DNA of 64,000 nt from Paraburkholderia sartisoli. GTDB lineage: Bacteria; Pseudomonadota; Gammaproteobacteria; Burkholderiales; Burkholderiaceae. The first letter of the stretch is position 1. Each line of letters starts with the position of its first letter. This document shows, piece by piece, positions 52,160 through 62,097 of this stretch. Location of the stretch: positions 434,001 through 498,000 of the forward strand of contig NZ_FNRQ01000002.1 in the NCBI RefSeq assembly GCF_900107685.1. Direction: 5' to 3'. The position numbers were made by a program, and so were the translations under genes. A model generated the notes under the pieces. It saw nothing but the letters and a program-made list of their open reading frames with translations, was not told where the DNA came from and ran no database searches.

Positions 52160-52799
52160 GAACTGCTCCAGGAAACCTGGAGGCTGTCTTGCCTGAGGTT
52201 ACGCCGTATCACGGCGCAGGGCCTGAACAAAGATTACAGAACGCATTCGCGTGATTGGCGAATACTCCAGACTCGTAGCCCGTGACGACTTATGCAGGGG
52301 CGGACCGGTGACGAAGCACACACATCGCCTTCCTCGTTACGCGTGGCACCAGAGCATGATGGGCATGGCAAACGCTGAATCGCCATTCAATTCTATGAGC
52401 GGGTCGTGAAGAAGGGAATATTGGATTTTTCCGATGACAGGCATTGGAGAATCCTGCCTGAAAGGCGACGAACACATCATCGCCATGTGAGCGGCGATTT
52501 CTCCGATGTTAGTTATTGGCAAAACTGTCCGATGACCATTCAACCGGGATGGCTAATTAGAGAGGAGGCGACTGGAGACGGAGTTGAATGGGGCGTCGGT
52601 TCATCGATGGTGAGTTCAACAAGCCGCAGTCTCACTCGTGGGTTGCCGGACCATCTCATGCTGAACGCCGGTTCCGTCATGCCGGGGAATCGCGCAACGG
52701 CCTGCCTGCTGCACTCACAACCCGCGATCGACGGCAGCCTCCCGCCGTCGATCGCTGTTCTCACCTGGCGAGATCGCTTCGACTGCCGTTCATACGACG
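52160..52799. other. 640-base stretch with an imperfect direct repeat
   Basis: No supportable gene. Two 36-base segments, 52423-52458 and 52494-52529, match at 24 of 36 positions (both contain TCCGATG and ATTGG). Their spacing of 71 bases resembles the repeated motifs near the ends of IS21-type elements, but no transposase part is present. The rest has only short overlapping frames on both strands. The promoter of the molybdopterin enzyme should lie at the left end; on the right the stretch follows the end of tcuB. Confidence 0.4.
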
Positions 52800-53975
52800 T
52801 CAGTCGTCGCCGAGTTGCAGCCGGCTCGGTTGACGCCGCTCGATCGTCCATTTCAGCAACGCCGCGCATCTGAAAATCCCGTGGGCGAACTTGCCATAGG
52901 GCATCGTGGCAAAAAGCGCCATCACACAGCCGAGATGGATGCACAGCGTCAAAGGAAGCGCAGCGGAGCCCTTTGCCAGCATCAACATCAAGCCGGTTGC
53001 CGCGGTAAGAAATAGCAGCGCGATGAACCCACGATCCATCGGACGCTGTTCAAGGTCCTGCTGCAACGGATGGCGCCGCAGATTGAGCACGAAGAGACCG
53101 CCCGTGCCCACCATCAGGGAAATCCCACCTGAAATGCCCAGCAGCTTGGGCAGGCTGGTGAAACCGTACGGTGCGGACCAGCCCATGAAGTAGTGATAGA
53201 GCGTCGCAACAGAGGTGGCGGCGAAACACAACATGAAGCCGTAAAACGTGAAGTGATGAAAGCGTCTGCGCGCATGCGTGAAGGCGTCGTCCGCGTTGTT
53301 GCAGCCGCCTCCCTGGCCACCGTCGAGGTACTTGAGAGACAACACGTCATGCACGGCTTCGCCCAACGCCGCACCCGATGGCGGGCCGACCTCTTCCTGT
53401 CGCCAGAAACGGCTCACGCCGACGCCGAGCGCGAGCGCCGCGAAAAGAAACACTGGCGCGAATAGTCCGACCAGCAGGTTATGCGGGAAGATCGCGTAGA
53501 AGCCTCCGTTCACGGCGCCCCACAGCGTGCCGTTCGCGGCCAGCCCAAGCGTCATGAACAGCGTAAAGCCAAGCACCAGCGCGAGGGAGAGAACCAGCCC
53601 GTTGCGCTTGTACAGCACACCGAGGGCGGACGGCCACGCGTAATCGGTGTAGGTGGTCAGGCGGACTTTCGCCATCGACTTCGGTACGTTGACGGCGAAT
53701 TCATGCGGAGGCGCGTACTGGCACGCATGCAGACACGCTCCGCAGTTGTGGCAGAGATTCGCCAGATAGTGAATGTCGGCCTTGCCGAATTCGAGCCGGC
53801 GCGTCATCGCGGGAAAGACCGCGCAGAAGCCTTCGCAATAGCGGCACGCATTGCAGATCTGCAATATGCGCCCGACCTCGGCTTCGTCGGTGGTCAATGC
53901 GTGAATCGGAATCACCTTTGCCTCGCCTTGTGCAAGCGCGCGGGCCTCCCGGGTCAAGGCTTCAAGCTGTTGCAT
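52800..53975 (-). CDS. tcuB: Tricarballylate/citrate utilisation protein B (iron-sulfur membrane electron-transfer protein)
   Basis: 391 residues from the ATG at 53975, with GGAGGA about 8 bases upstream; the longer frame to 54029 reads through tcuA. Two CxxCxxCxxxC clusters ([12 protein letters not shown] and [12 protein letters not shown]) bind 4Fe-4S, followed by six or so membrane segments with conserved histidines ([21 protein letters not shown]) likely for heme. TcuB takes electrons from the FAD dehydrogenase TcuA into the quinone pool. It overlaps tcuA by 14 bases. The family's transporter gene tcuC is not next to it. Confidence 0.92.
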   Translation of the reverse strand: MQQLEALTREARALAQGEAKVIPIHALTTDEAEVGRILQICNACRYCEGFCAVFPAMTRRLEFGKADIHYLANLCHNCGACLHACQYAPPHEFAVNVPKSMAKVRLTTYTDYAWPSALGVLYKRNGLVLSLALVLGFTLFMTLGLAANGTLWGAVNGGFYAIFPHNLLVGLFAPVFLFAALALGVGVSRFWRQEEVGPPSGAALGEAVHDVLSLKYLDGGQGGGCNNADDAFTHARRRFHHFTFYGFMLCFAATSVATLYHYFMGWSAPYGFTSLPKLLGISGGISLMVGTGGLFVLNLRRHPLQQDLEQRPMDRGFIALLFLTAATGLMLMLAKGSAALPLTLCIHLGCVMALFATMPYGKFAHGIFRCAALLKWTIERRQPSRLQLGDD

Positions 53976-55365
53976 GTCGACGCTCCTCCAATGCGGCCTG
54001 CGCGGCCTGACTGCCGGCGATACGCCCAAACGCCGTTCCGATGCTCATGCCCACCCCTGCTGTATAGCCCTTGCCGAGCACGTTGCCGGCCATCATTTCG
54101 CCCGCGACAAAGAGATTCGGGCTGGGCTCGCTACCGAAGCGAACCGCCGCGGTCTCGTCGACCTTGAGCCCGAGATAGGTGAAAGTCACGCCCGGGCGCA
54201 GCGCGTAACCGAAGAACGGCGGTGTATCGATGGGCCGTGCCCAGTGTGTCTTCTGCGGCGCAAGTCCGGCTGTCGTGCAGTCGTCGAGCACGGTATGGTT
54301 GAAGCGACCCGGGCGACATGCGGCGTTATACGCATTCATCGTCTGCATGAAGCGCATTTCGTCGAGGTCGAGCGCGCGGGCCAGTTCCGGCAACGATCCT
54401 GCTTTTGTCCCCGGGAACACCGGTGGCATGAAACGTCCCACCGCCTTCGCGTCGATGATTGAATACGCAACCTGTCCCGACTGCTGCGCGACGAGCCGGC
54501 CCCAGATCGCGTATCGCTTCGGCCAGAAATCCTCGCCTTCGTCATAGAAGCGCTGGGCATCGCGATTCACCACCACGCCCAGTGACACGCAGTCGATACG
54601 CGTGCAGATTCCGCCGTCGTAGAGCGGCGCGCGCGCGTCGATCGCCACCATGTGCGCCTGGGTTGGATCGCCGGTCATGTCGGCGCCGGCGTCCATCATG
54701 AAGCGCAGGAGCGTCCCCGTATTGAACCGTGTGCCGCGAATGAGGAAGTTGTCGGCGGGCCATTCCCCCGCCGGGTTCCGGCCCCAGGCCTCGCGCAGCC
54801 ACTCGCGGTTGGACTCGAAGCCACCCGCGGCCAGCACGCAGCTACGCGCCTCGATACGCTCGTCGCCGACGAATGCCGCCACGAAGCGGCCATCGCGCAG
54901 TTCCAGCCGTTCCACGCGCGCGTCGTAGCGAATGCGCACGCCCAGCGCTTCGGCGCTGCGATAGTAGGCGTTGACGAGCGCCTTTCCGCCGCCCATGAAA
55001 AACGCGTTGGTGCGCGCGGTGTGCAGCGCGCCCGACAGCGATGGCTGAAATCGCACGCCGTGCCGGCGCATCCATGGGCGGCAGGTCGACGATGCGCGGA
55101 TCACGAGCCGGGCGAGCTTTTCATCGGTCGCGCCGCCGGTGACCTTCAGCAGATCCTGCCAGAACTCCTCTTCGGGATAGGCATCGACCAGCACATCCTG
55201 CGGCGCATCGTGCATGCAGCGCAGGTTACGCGTGTGCATGGAGTTGCCGCCGCGCCATTCGCGCGGTGCGGCTTCGAGAAGCAGCACACTCGCGCCCGCC
55301 TCGCGCGCCATCAAGGCGGCGCACAACGCGGCATTGCCGCCGCCGATCACGAGTACGTCGATCAT
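53962..55365 (-). CDS. tcuA: FAD-dependent tricarballylate dehydrogenase
   Basis: 467 residues. [28 protein letters not shown] is the FAD loop, the [11 protein letters not shown] segment follows, and [17 protein letters not shown] and [30 protein letters not shown] are the C-terminal FAD and catalytic blocks of the fumarate reductase/TcuA family. It oxidises tricarballylate to cis-aconitate in characterised relatives. It overlaps the LysR-type gene upstream by 4 bases and tcuB downstream by 14, so the three form one operon. The real substrate here might be another tricarboxylate. Confidence 0.92.
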   Translation of the reverse strand: MIDVLVIGGGNAALCAALMAREAGASVLLLEAAPREWRGGNSMHTRNLRCMHDAPQDVLVDAYPEEEFWQDLLKVTGGATDEKLARLVIRASSTCRPWMRRHGVRFQPSLSGALHTARTNAFFMGGGKALVNAYYRSAEALGVRIRYDARVERLELRDGRFVAAFVGDERIEARSCVLAAGGFESNREWLREAWGRNPAGEWPADNFLIRGTRFNTGTLLRFMMDAGADMTGDPTQAHMVAIDARAPLYDGGICTRIDCVSLGVVVNRDAQRFYDEGEDFWPKRYAIWGRLVAQQSGQVAYSIIDAKAVGRFMPPVFPGTKAGSLPELARALDLDEMRFMQTMNAYNAACRPGRFNHTVLDDCTTAGLAPQKTHWARPIDTPPFFGYALRPGVTFTYLGLKVDETAAVRFGSEPSPNLFVAGEMMAGNVLGKGYTAGVGMSIGTAFGRIAGSQAAQAALEERRHATA

Positions 55366-56360
55366 GAGTCTTCGCTTCCTGTATTCAAGTCGTGAAACGT
55401 GGTGCCCGGCCAGCGTCCAGCCTCGACGAGTTCGCGCGCGACATCGGAAATCACGACACGCGTGGCGAGCACGGCAGGCGATAGTTCATCCTCGCACTGG
55501 CTCGCGATCAGCGTCTGTCTGCGCGCATCCGGGTCGGCAACCAGCAAGGCCCGCAACCGGCGCCCCGGTTCCCGGCACACGACGGCGCCTGGCTGCAACG
55601 TGGCGCCCAGCCCCGCGCACACGGCGTCCATCAGCAACGCGAGACCGTCGATTTCCAGCGTGATCTGAGGCTGCACGCCCGCGCGCTCGAACGCGATGTC
55701 CAGCAACGCGCGCAACCCGTGCGAGCCGCTCGGCATCACGAGCGGCAACGCCCCGAGTTCGGCGAGATTCACCCTCTCCACTGCCGGGAAGCCGGGCAGA
55801 TCGGCGCGGCCAAGCAGATAGACGCGCTCGTCGACGAGCGGACGGATGCTCCAGCGCCGCGCCGCGCTGCCACGCGCGACCAGCGCCAGGTCGAGCTGCC
55901 GCGCGTCGAGCATCGCGGCCAGATGCCCGGAGAGCGCCTCGACCAGATGCACGCGCAACTCGGGATGCCGCTCGCGCATCGCCGTCACGAGCGGTATGCC
56001 CAGCACCGAGGCCGTGCTGGGCGGCAGGCCAACGCTCACGTGCCCCACCAGCCGCTGCTGCCGCGCGGCCTCCACCGCGTCGACGGCATGCTGCAACGTA
56101 AGTTGTGCGTGGCGCAGGAAGGCGAATCCGGCATCGGTCGGAATGACGCCGCTACGCACGCGGCGAAAGAGCTGCGTGGACAGTTGCGCTTCCAGCCTGT
56201 CGATATCCTGACCGAGCAGCGAAGCCGCCACGCCCAATTCAGACGCGGCTCGCCTTATACTGCCTAGTTCCACCGCGCGGACGAAATAGCGTAGTTGCCG
56301 AAGTTCGACGGGCAATTCGACCTGGTCTTCAGTTGCAGAAGTCAGACTTGCAATCGACAT
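55362..56360 (-). CDS. LysR-family regulator next to tcuA (TcuR-like)
   Basis: 332 residues. The HTH is at residues ~20-80 (LRQLRYFVRAVELGSIRRAASELGVAASLLGQDIDRLEAQLSTQLFRR), with a slightly odd helix (AASLLGQDIDRLE). The effector domain follows (VSVGLPPSTASVLGIPL, VEALSGHL). It begins the operon with tcuA, overlapping by 4 bases, where TcuR in Salmonella is a separate activator gene. It is related to the divergent LysR gene at 56420-57430, with which it shares a 59-base promoter region containing a dyad at 56384-56408. Confidence 0.9.
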   Translation of the reverse strand: MSIASLTSATEDQVELPVELRQLRYFVRAVELGSIRRAASELGVAASLLGQDIDRLEAQLSTQLFRRVRSGVIPTDAGFAFLRHAQLTLQHAVDAVEAARQQRLVGHVSVGLPPSTASVLGIPLVTAMRERHPELRVHLVEALSGHLAAMLDARQLDLALVARGSAARRWSIRPLVDERVYLLGRADLPGFPAVERVNLAELGALPLVMPSGSHGLRALLDIAFERAGVQPQITLEIDGLALLMDAVCAGLGATLQPGAVVCREPGRRLRALLVADPDARRQTLIASQCEDELSPAVLATRVVISDVARELVEAGRWPGTTFHDLNTGSEDS

Positions 56361-56383
56361 GGATTACATCCAGAAAAGGAGAC

Positions 56384-56408
56384 ATGCGGTACGCCCAACG
56401 CTCCGCAT
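56384..56408. promoter_or_regulatory. Dyad in the 59-base divergent LysR intergenic region
   Basis: ATGCGG (56384-56389) and CCGCAT (56403-56408) form an inverted repeat separated by 13 bases. LysR regulators bind dyads of this kind in shared promoter regions, so it may be an operator for one or both LysR genes. Confidence 0.45.
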
Positions 56409-56419
56409 AGGGATCAAAC

Positions 56420-57430
56420 ATGGACATGCGTCAGTTGAAGTACTTCGTACAGATCGTCGAGAGCGGCAGTCTGTCGAAAGCATCGCGGCAGTTGTTCATC
56501 GCGCAACCCGCGCTCAGCCAGCAGATGACGCGTCTCGAGGACGAAGTCGGCAAGCCGCTCCTTGTGCGGTCCTCGCGCGGCGTCAAGCCGACCGAGAACG
56601 GCGAGGCGCTCTACCATCACGCGCGTTTCATCCTGCGCCAGATCGACCAGGCCGTATCGGTCGCGCGCCGGCAGCACGCCAACGTCAGCGGACACGTCAA
56701 CCTCGGCATGGCGCCGACCACGGTGTGCGCGCTCGGGCTGCCGCTCATCAAGCACCTGAACGCGAAGTATCCCGGCATCGTGCTCAATGTCGTCGAGGCG
56801 CTTTCCGGCCATCTCGAACACATGACGCGCCTCGGCGAACTCGACCTCGCCATCCTGTTCAGCACGACGGCCGCGCTGGAGCTGACTGTCGAATCGCTGC
56901 TGGAGGAAGAGCTCTTCGTGATCCTGCCGCACGACAGCCAGATGATCGCGCCGCACCGCAAGGACATCACGCTGCACGAGCTGGCGAAGCTGCCGCTCGT
57001 GCTGCCAAGCCCCGGGCACGGTCTGCGCCGCCGCATCACGCTGGAGTTCGACCGCGTGAGCCTGACAGTCGACGCGGTGGCGGAAATCGATTCGTTGCCG
57101 CTTCTCATGCACTGCGTGGCCGACGGCATCGGCGCGACGATCAAGCCGATGGCGGCGGTGTATGCGCTGCAGAACGCCCCTGAGCAATGGCGCTGCCTGC
57201 GCATTTCGGACGCGGAGATGGTCCGTCGCAACTACCTGTACGCACTCGCGCCTGAAAAGCTGTCGCAAGCCGCGGCGATCGTGCGCGACGAGATCAAGCA
57301 CATTGCCCGCACGCTCATCGAGAACAACACCTGGCAAGGCGTGCGTCTGATGGCGCCGCTCGAAGTGCCCGAGCCCGAACCCGACAAAATCGAATTCGAC
57401 GATGTTTCGCTGCACGACGCCGAAAGTTGA
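56420..57430 (+). CDS. LysR-family transcriptional regulator
   Basis: 336 residues. MRQLKYFVQIVESGSLSKASRQLFIAQPALSQQMTRLEDEVG is a typical LysR HTH, and VNLGMAPTTVCALGLPLIKHLNAKYPGIVLNVVEALSGHLEHM is the start of the effector domain. It is divergent from the tcuR-like gene and convergent with the flavin dehydrogenase gene at 57445, only 14 bases past its own stop. It shares VEALSGHL and a similar domain order with its neighbour, so the two are paralogues. It probably controls the minus-strand operon or the divergent one; an effector is unknown. Confidence 0.93.
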   Translation: MDMRQLKYFVQIVESGSLSKASRQLFIAQPALSQQMTRLEDEVGKPLLVRSSRGVKPTENGEALYHHARFILRQIDQAVSVARRQHANVSGHVNLGMAPTTVCALGLPLIKHLNAKYPGIVLNVVEALSGHLEHMTRLGELDLAILFSTTAALELTVESLLEEELFVILPHDSQMIAPHRKDITLHELAKLPLVLPSPGHGLRRRITLEFDRVSLTVDAVAEIDSLPLLMHCVADGIGATIKPMAAVYALQNAPEQWRCLRISDAEMVRRNYLYALAPEKLSQAAAIVRDEIKHIARTLIENNTWQGVRLMAPLEVPEPEPDKIEFDDVSLHDAES

Positions 57431-57444
57431 TGCCTGCATCGTCT

Positions 57445-58974
57445 TCATGCGGTTTCGGCCCTGGTTTCTGATCCGGACGTTCTCTTCGCTGCCATCGTGG
57501 CGAGGCGTCCGGCGCGCCGCCCGGAAGCAAACGCCCACGCAAGGTGGTGCCCGTGCCCCTTGAGCAGCAAACCACCCTGCCCCGTCGAACCAGCGGCGAA
57601 CAGACCCGCAATGGGTTGCCCGCCCGCATCGATCACGCGATGCTGTTCATCGACGCGCAAGCCCCCTTCGCTATGCACGAACACCGCACGCACAGGACCG
57701 AGCGCGATGAACGGCGCGCGCGCGAGTGCGTTCGGTCCCGCGGCGCCCGCGATGCTCGCGCCCAGCGCGCCGGCGTCCATCCCCGTCATGGCGGCGAGAC
57801 CGTCGATGGTGGCGGCCTCCCGATAGACGTCCGGACGGTTGCGCCGGTAATCGGCCAGATACGCGTAGGCGACACCGGGCGCGGTGGAGATGAAATGCGG
57901 CCACCTGGAATAACGTTCGGCGATACGGCCGTCGATAACGATATAGCCAATGCCGTCCGGCTGGTCGGGCAGGCGGTACGCGGGCCTGTCGGTCTCGTCG
58001 CCGAAGCGTTCGCCGCGCGTGTTGACGAGCAGCGCGCCGTCTTCGAATAACGCGAGGGCGGGTGCGAGCGCGGTCGTCAGGAACTTCATCAGGAACGGGC
58101 GCAGGATTGCGTCCGGCAGATGCTTCATCGACCATTGCATGACGGCCGCGAGCGAGCGCCACGGCGGCAGGCGGCGCACGAAATTCTCCTTCGCCGGGGC
58201 GATGAAACGGATCTCGGGACCAAGCGCGAGGTCGCCGTTGAGAATCCGCGCGCCGCAGCGCTCGGCCATGCGCTGGCCGTCGCCGGTGGCGGTCGGGTTC
58301 ACCGCGTCGACCTTGGCTTCCTGCGGCCCCATGAAACGGGCCTTCAGTTCGGGGCTGTTCGTGAAATCGCCCGCCGCGAGAATGACGCCGCCACGCGCGT
58401 CGATGCGTCGTGCCGCACTGCCCCCGCACTCGACCAGCACGCCTCGCACGCCGTCCTGTTCGAGCACCAGTTCCGTCACCCGCGCGCGCACGCGAATGTC
58501 GACGCCGCATCGACGCGCGCGCCGCACGAGGTGGTAGATGAACGAACGCGAATTCGGCAGCACGTTGTGCATGCGCGGCACGCGATGCGGCGGCTCCGGC
58601 ATCGGCCCCATGAACCGTATGCCGCTGTCGAGCAGCCACTGGAACGTGTCGGGCATCGCGTCGCACAGGATGCGGCGCAGCGCGTCGTTGTCGCGGTCCG
58701 CGAGATCGCCCGCGAAGCCCGGCATGTCCTCCCAGTGCGCCTCGGGCGTGTCCGCGATACCCTGGGCGCGCTGATGCGGCGTCTGCGACGCGCTCACGGA
58801 GCCGATCGACCATGCGGTCGATCCGCCCGGCGCATCGTTCTTCTCCAGCAACACGACACGCGCGCCGGACTCCGCCGCCTCGATCGCCGCCGCGAGCCCG
58901 GCGCCGCCCGCGCCGACAACCACGACGTCAACGGTCTCACCGGCCGGCGGATAGATACGATTTCGTGTCAGCAT
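57445..58974 (-). CDS. FAD-dependent oxidoreductase (fumarate reductase/ketosteroid dehydrogenase-like flavoprotein)
   Basis: 509 residues from the ATG at 58974 (MLTRNRIYPPAGETVDVVVVGAGGAGLAAAIEAAESGARVVLLEKNDAPGGSTAWSIGSVSA). The FAD loop and the GGSTAWS segment of flavocytochrome c-type enzymes are clear, and IAGLFAAGSTGQGGLLLKGHGHHLAWAFASGRRAG is the C-terminal FAD block. There is no heme domain or signal peptide. These enzymes oxidise or reduce the C-C bond next to a carbonyl or carboxylate. It is the last gene of the SDR-epimerase-cupin operon (19-base gap after the SDR). The substrate is unknown. Confidence 0.9.
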   Translation of the reverse strand: MLTRNRIYPPAGETVDVVVVGAGGAGLAAAIEAAESGARVVLLEKNDAPGGSTAWSIGSVSASQTPHQRAQGIADTPEAHWEDMPGFAGDLADRDNDALRRILCDAMPDTFQWLLDSGIRFMGPMPEPPHRVPRMHNVLPNSRSFIYHLVRRARRCGVDIRVRARVTELVLEQDGVRGVLVECGGSAARRIDARGGVILAAGDFTNSPELKARFMGPQEAKVDAVNPTATGDGQRMAERCGARILNGDLALGPEIRFIAPAKENFVRRLPPWRSLAAVMQWSMKHLPDAILRPFLMKFLTTALAPALALFEDGALLVNTRGERFGDETDRPAYRLPDQPDGIGYIVIDGRIAERYSRWPHFISTAPGVAYAYLADYRRNRPDVYREAATIDGLAAMTGMDAGALGASIAGAAGPNALARAPFIALGPVRAVFVHSEGGLRVDEQHRVIDAGGQPIAGLFAAGSTGQGGLLLKGHGHHLAWAFASGRRAGRLATMAAKRTSGSETRAETA

Positions 58975-58993
58975 CTTTTTTGCGCCCAGGCGG

Positions 58994-59737
58994 TCACACG
59001 AGCGCACCGTTGGCCTGAACGATCTGGCCGTCCACCCACGAAGCCTTCCCGGAGACGAGGAACGCGACCACGTCGGCCACCTCTTCCGGCCTGCCGACGC
59101 GGTTCAGCGGGCTCATGCCGGCCGAGCGCTGCTTCGCCTCCTCGGTCTTGCCGGCGCGAAACAGGTCGGTGTCGACCGGTCCGGGCGCCACCGCGTTGAC
59201 GCGCACGTTGCGCGCCGCCAGCTCCTTCGACATCGACCGCACAAGGCATTCCACCGCCGCCTTGGTCGCGCTGTACGGGCCGACGCCCGGCACCGCATGG
59301 CGCACCAGCGAAGTCGTCAGCGCGACGATCGCACCGCTGTCGGCCACCTCGCGCGCCGCCGCGCGCAACACATGAAACGCGCCGACGATGTTCACCTCGA
59401 TGAGGCTCCGGAAATCGTCGTCGCCGAACTGCGCGACGGGCGCGGGCGGCACGTTGATGCCGGCGTTGGCGATCACCGCCTGCACCGGACGGCCGAAGTC
59501 GCGCCGGGTCTCGGCGAACACGGCGTCCACGGCCGCCGCATCGCGGATGTCGACGCAATAGCCGCGCACTTTCGCCCCGTGTGCGCGCGCCTTGTCTTCC
59601 AGTTCGTGCGCCGCCGCAGGCTGGCTCGCGTACGTGAACGCGACGTCCATTCCGTCACGCGCCAGCACATCCACACACGCCGCGCCGATACCACGCGATC
59701 CGCCGAATACCAGTGCCAATGGCTTGATACTGTTCAT
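58994..59737 (-). CDS. Short-chain dehydrogenase/reductase (FabG-like)
   Basis: 247 residues. LALVFGGSRGIGAACVDVLA is the Rossmann loop, VIANAGINVPP follows, and GVGPYSATKAAVECLV is the Ser-Tyr-Lys catalytic region. VRVNAVAPGPVDTDL is the substrate-side loop. NAD(P)-dependent alcohol oxidation or ketone reduction is expected. 29 bases separate its start from the epimerase upstream in the same operon. Confidence 0.92.
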   Translation of the reverse strand: MNSIKPLALVFGGSRGIGAACVDVLARDGMDVAFTYASQPAAAHELEDKARAHGAKVRGYCVDIRDAAAVDAVFAETRRDFGRPVQAVIANAGINVPPAPVAQFGDDDFRSLIEVNIVGAFHVLRAAAREVADSGAIVALTTSLVRHAVPGVGPYSATKAAVECLVRSMSKELAARNVRVNAVAPGPVDTDLFRAGKTEEAKQRSAGMSPLNRVGRPEEVADVVAFLVSGKASWVDGQIVQANGALV

Positions 59738-59766
59738 TGCCTGCTCCTCTTTCCTGCGTAATGGTT

Positions 59767-60732
59767 TTAGGCGACGGCAGGGTGTACAAGCGCGGCGCGA
59801 GTTTCCTCGATAGTCGCCTCGATGCCCCGCTGCAAGTCGTAGCGCGGTTCATATCCCAGTTCCGCGCGCGCCCGGCTGATGTCGAGCGCGCCTTTCCTCG
59901 CGCTGAGGATCGCGCCGCCGTGCCGGTACGGACCGCGGCTGCCCACACTGATGCGCGCCCCCGGAATCGCGCGATTGACCGCCTCGGCGACGTCCGCGAT
60001 CGTCGGCGCGACGCCCGTCGCGATGTTGTAGCTGTCGTGACGGTGCGTTTCCTTGTCGAGCGCGAGCAGGAGGCCCGCCACGGTGTCGGCGACATGGACC
60101 TGATCCACGGCCAGGTCCGCGCCGTCGGGTGCATGCAGCGCCTCGCCGCGCAGCGCGGCCTCGATGAACGTGCGCGGCACGCGCAGACGCGGCAGATGCG
60201 GCCCGTACACCCAGCACGTGCGCACGTTGATGCATTCGAGCCCGTGATCGCGCGAGTACATGCGTCCGTAATGCTCGACCGCGAGCTTCGTCGCGCCATA
60301 CACGCTGACGGGCTTTTGCGGATGCTCCTCGTCGATCGAAGGCGCGGTGAAATCGCCGTACGTCTCCTCGGTGCTGACATGCACGATCCGCTTGACGCTC
60401 GCCAGGCGCATCGCCTCGAACAGATTGATGGAGCCCTCCACGTTCACGCGATTGGCCTTGACCGGTATATCCGCGCACTGAACGACGCCGACGATGGCAG
60501 CGGCGTGAATCACCGCGTCCGGACGATGATCGTTCAGGAGGCGCAACACCTGGTGCCACTCGCACAGGTCCGCGGCGACAGCCGTCAGCGTCGGATAACG
60601 CGTGGCGAGCGCCGTCGTCGCCGGGCTGATGACGATGTCGGTGCCGATAACCGCATCGCCGCGTGCGAGCAGGGCTTTCACGATCGCCGTGCCCAGCCAG
60701 CCGCTTGCACCCGTGACAAGAATCTTCTTCAT
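59767..60732 (-). CDS. NAD-dependent epimerase/dehydratase (extended SDR)
   Basis: 321 residues. LVTGASGWLGTAIVKALLARG is the NAD loop, VIHAAAIVGVVQCADI follows, VHVSTEETYGDF and SVYGATKLAVEHYGR hold the catalytic Thr and Tyr-x3-Lys. Related to GalE/RmlB-type nucleotide-sugar enzymes and to catabolic extended SDRs. With a cupin, a sugar-isomerase-type protein and another extended SDR in the same operon, a role in the breakdown or remodelling of a sugar-like compound is more likely than nucleotide-sugar synthesis. Confidence 0.85.
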   Translation of the reverse strand: MKKILVTGASGWLGTAIVKALLARGDAVIGTDIVISPATTALATRYPTLTAVAADLCEWHQVLRLLNDHRPDAVIHAAAIVGVVQCADIPVKANRVNVEGSINLFEAMRLASVKRIVHVSTEETYGDFTAPSIDEEHPQKPVSVYGATKLAVEHYGRMYSRDHGLECINVRTCWVYGPHLPRLRVPRTFIEAALRGEALHAPDGADLAVDQVHVADTVAGLLLALDKETHRHDSYNIATGVAPTIADVAEAVNRAIPGARISVGSRGPYRHGGAILSARKGALDISRARAELGYEPRYDLQRGIEATIEETRAALVHPAVA

Positions 60733-60754
60733 GGTCTTCTCTCGTTGTGCAGCC

Positions 60755-61177
60755 TTAGCGCGGCTGCGGTTCTTCGTCGGTCGGCGGGCTGGTGATCACC
60801 AGAAAGACCAGCGTGTCCGTGCCGGTGCAGTGAAATTCGTGATGCACGCCGGGCGGGATATAGGTCACGTCGTTTGCGCGAACCAGACGGCGCTCGCCGT
60901 CGACGGTCAAAATGCCCTCACCGGACAGCACGTGATAGATCTGCTCCTGCACCTTGTGTACGTGGTTCTCGACATAGGCGCCCGGCTCATAGCAGGAGAT
61001 GCGATGGTCGAAGAAGCGGCTGCCCACCGTCTCCGGTGTCACGATCGCCTTGGAAAGCGCCTGGTTGAAGTGGCCGGGGTATTGCACCCACAGCAGCTCG
61101 CCCAGGTTGCGCGTCACGGCCTGTTTTTCCTTTGCCGCGTTTTTAAATTGTCCGTCGTCGGGGATGAGGGTCGTCAT
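60755..61177 (-). CDS. Single-domain cupin protein
   Basis: 140 residues. The cupin motif 1 is GAYVENHVHKVQEQIYHVLSGEG (HxH...Q/E with the metal ligands) and motif 2 is NDVTYIPPGVHHEFHC. These are small beta-barrels that bind a metal and act on sugars or acids or as sensors. Fits as an isomerase or ligand-binding helper in the operon; no specific reaction is deducible. 2 bases separate it from the gene upstream. Confidence 0.88.
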   Translation of the reverse strand: MTTLIPDDGQFKNAAKEKQAVTRNLGELLWVQYPGHFNQALSKAIVTPETVGSRFFDHRISCYEPGAYVENHVHKVQEQIYHVLSGEGILTVDGERRLVRANDVTYIPPGVHHEFHCTGTDTLVFLVITSPPTDEEPQPR

Positions 61178-61179
61178 GG

Positions 61180-62097
61180 TCAGTTCTCGAAGCCGGGCAG
61201 GCCGGCCAGCAGATGCCGCTGGTCGAACTCGGGCACGAAGCCGAGCCGCGTCGCGGCGTGTGTGAGGTCGTAAAGCGGTGCGAACGGATTGCGGCGGTAA
61301 TGCGCCGGATCGCGAATCTCGACCGCGTCGCCGTGGAGGCGGCGCAGGCGCTCGACGGTCGGCTCCGGCGACAGCGTGACGCTCGCCGACAGATAGAAGC
61401 GCTCGAATTCGCCGGGCTGCATCGGCAACTCCAGCGCAAGGCGGAACGCGCGGGCCAGATCACGCGCGTCGATATGGTGATGCAGCGGGCCGCCGCCCGC
61501 CGTCGACGGTCCACCGGCCACGGGCGCGTGATAGTTGAGCGGATCTTTGGCGCGCGCGACGATCTCGCCCGCCATCTCGGGATACGCGACGAACACCGTG
61601 CGCAACGCCGGCACCGACATGCCGCGCAAGGCGTACGCACGCGCGATGTCCTCGCCCGCCACCTTGCTCAACGCATACGGGTCCGTCGCGTTCAGCGGAT
61701 GCGCGAGATCGAGCGGCGCATAGCGCGGCGGCATCATCCGGCCTTCGCGCACCGTGTAGCCCGCAACCGAATCGCTCGAACAGAACACCACGCGCTGAAT
61801 GCCCTCGGCCTCGGCCGCGTCGAACACAAGCCACGTGCCCTGCGTGTTGACGTGCATGATGGTCGCGCCGTCGCCGGACCAGATGTTCGGCACCGCCGCG
61901 ATGTGCAGCACGGCATCGATCCCCTGCATCGCCCGCTTCACCGCGACGGGGTCGGTCACGTCCGCGACAATCCATTCGATGCCGGCATCGCCCGCGCGAC
62001 GATCGAAGCCGCGCACGTCATATCCGTGCGCGCGCAGTTCGCGGACCACGAAACGGCCCAGCAGGCCGGCGGCGCCCGTGACCAGAATACGGCTCAT
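61180..62097 (-). CDS. NAD(P)-dependent extended SDR (epimerase/dehydratase type)
   Basis: 305 residues. ILVTGAAGLLGRFVVRELRAHG is the NAD loop, VLHIAAVPNIWSGDG and FCSSDSVAGY follow, and DPYALSKVAGEDIA holds the catalytic Tyr-x3-Lys. It resembles the uronate dehydrogenase / GalE-like catabolic group. It overlaps the TIM-barrel protein gene upstream by 4 bases. A uronate-like or sugar-acid substrate would fit the operon. Confidence 0.85.
   Translation of the reverse strand: MSRILVTGAAGLLGRFVVRELRAHGYDVRGFDRRAGDAGIEWIVADVTDPVAVKRAMQGIDAVLHIAAVPNIWSGDGATIMHVNTQGTWLVFDAAEAEGIQRVVFCSSDSVAGYTVREGRMMPPRYAPLDLAHPLNATDPYALSKVAGEDIARAYALRGMSVPALRTVFVAYPEMAGEIVARAKDPLNYHAPVAGGPSTAGGGPLHHHIDARDLARAFRLALELPMQPGEFERFYLSASVTLSPEPTVERLRRLHGDAVEIRDPAHYRRNPFAPLYDLTHAATRLGFVPEFDQRHLLAGLPGFEN

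Noticed and set aside
52540..52944. Open frames on both strands in the 52.2-52.9 kb gap
   Set aside because: They overlap each other and the end of tcuB, with no conserved motif.
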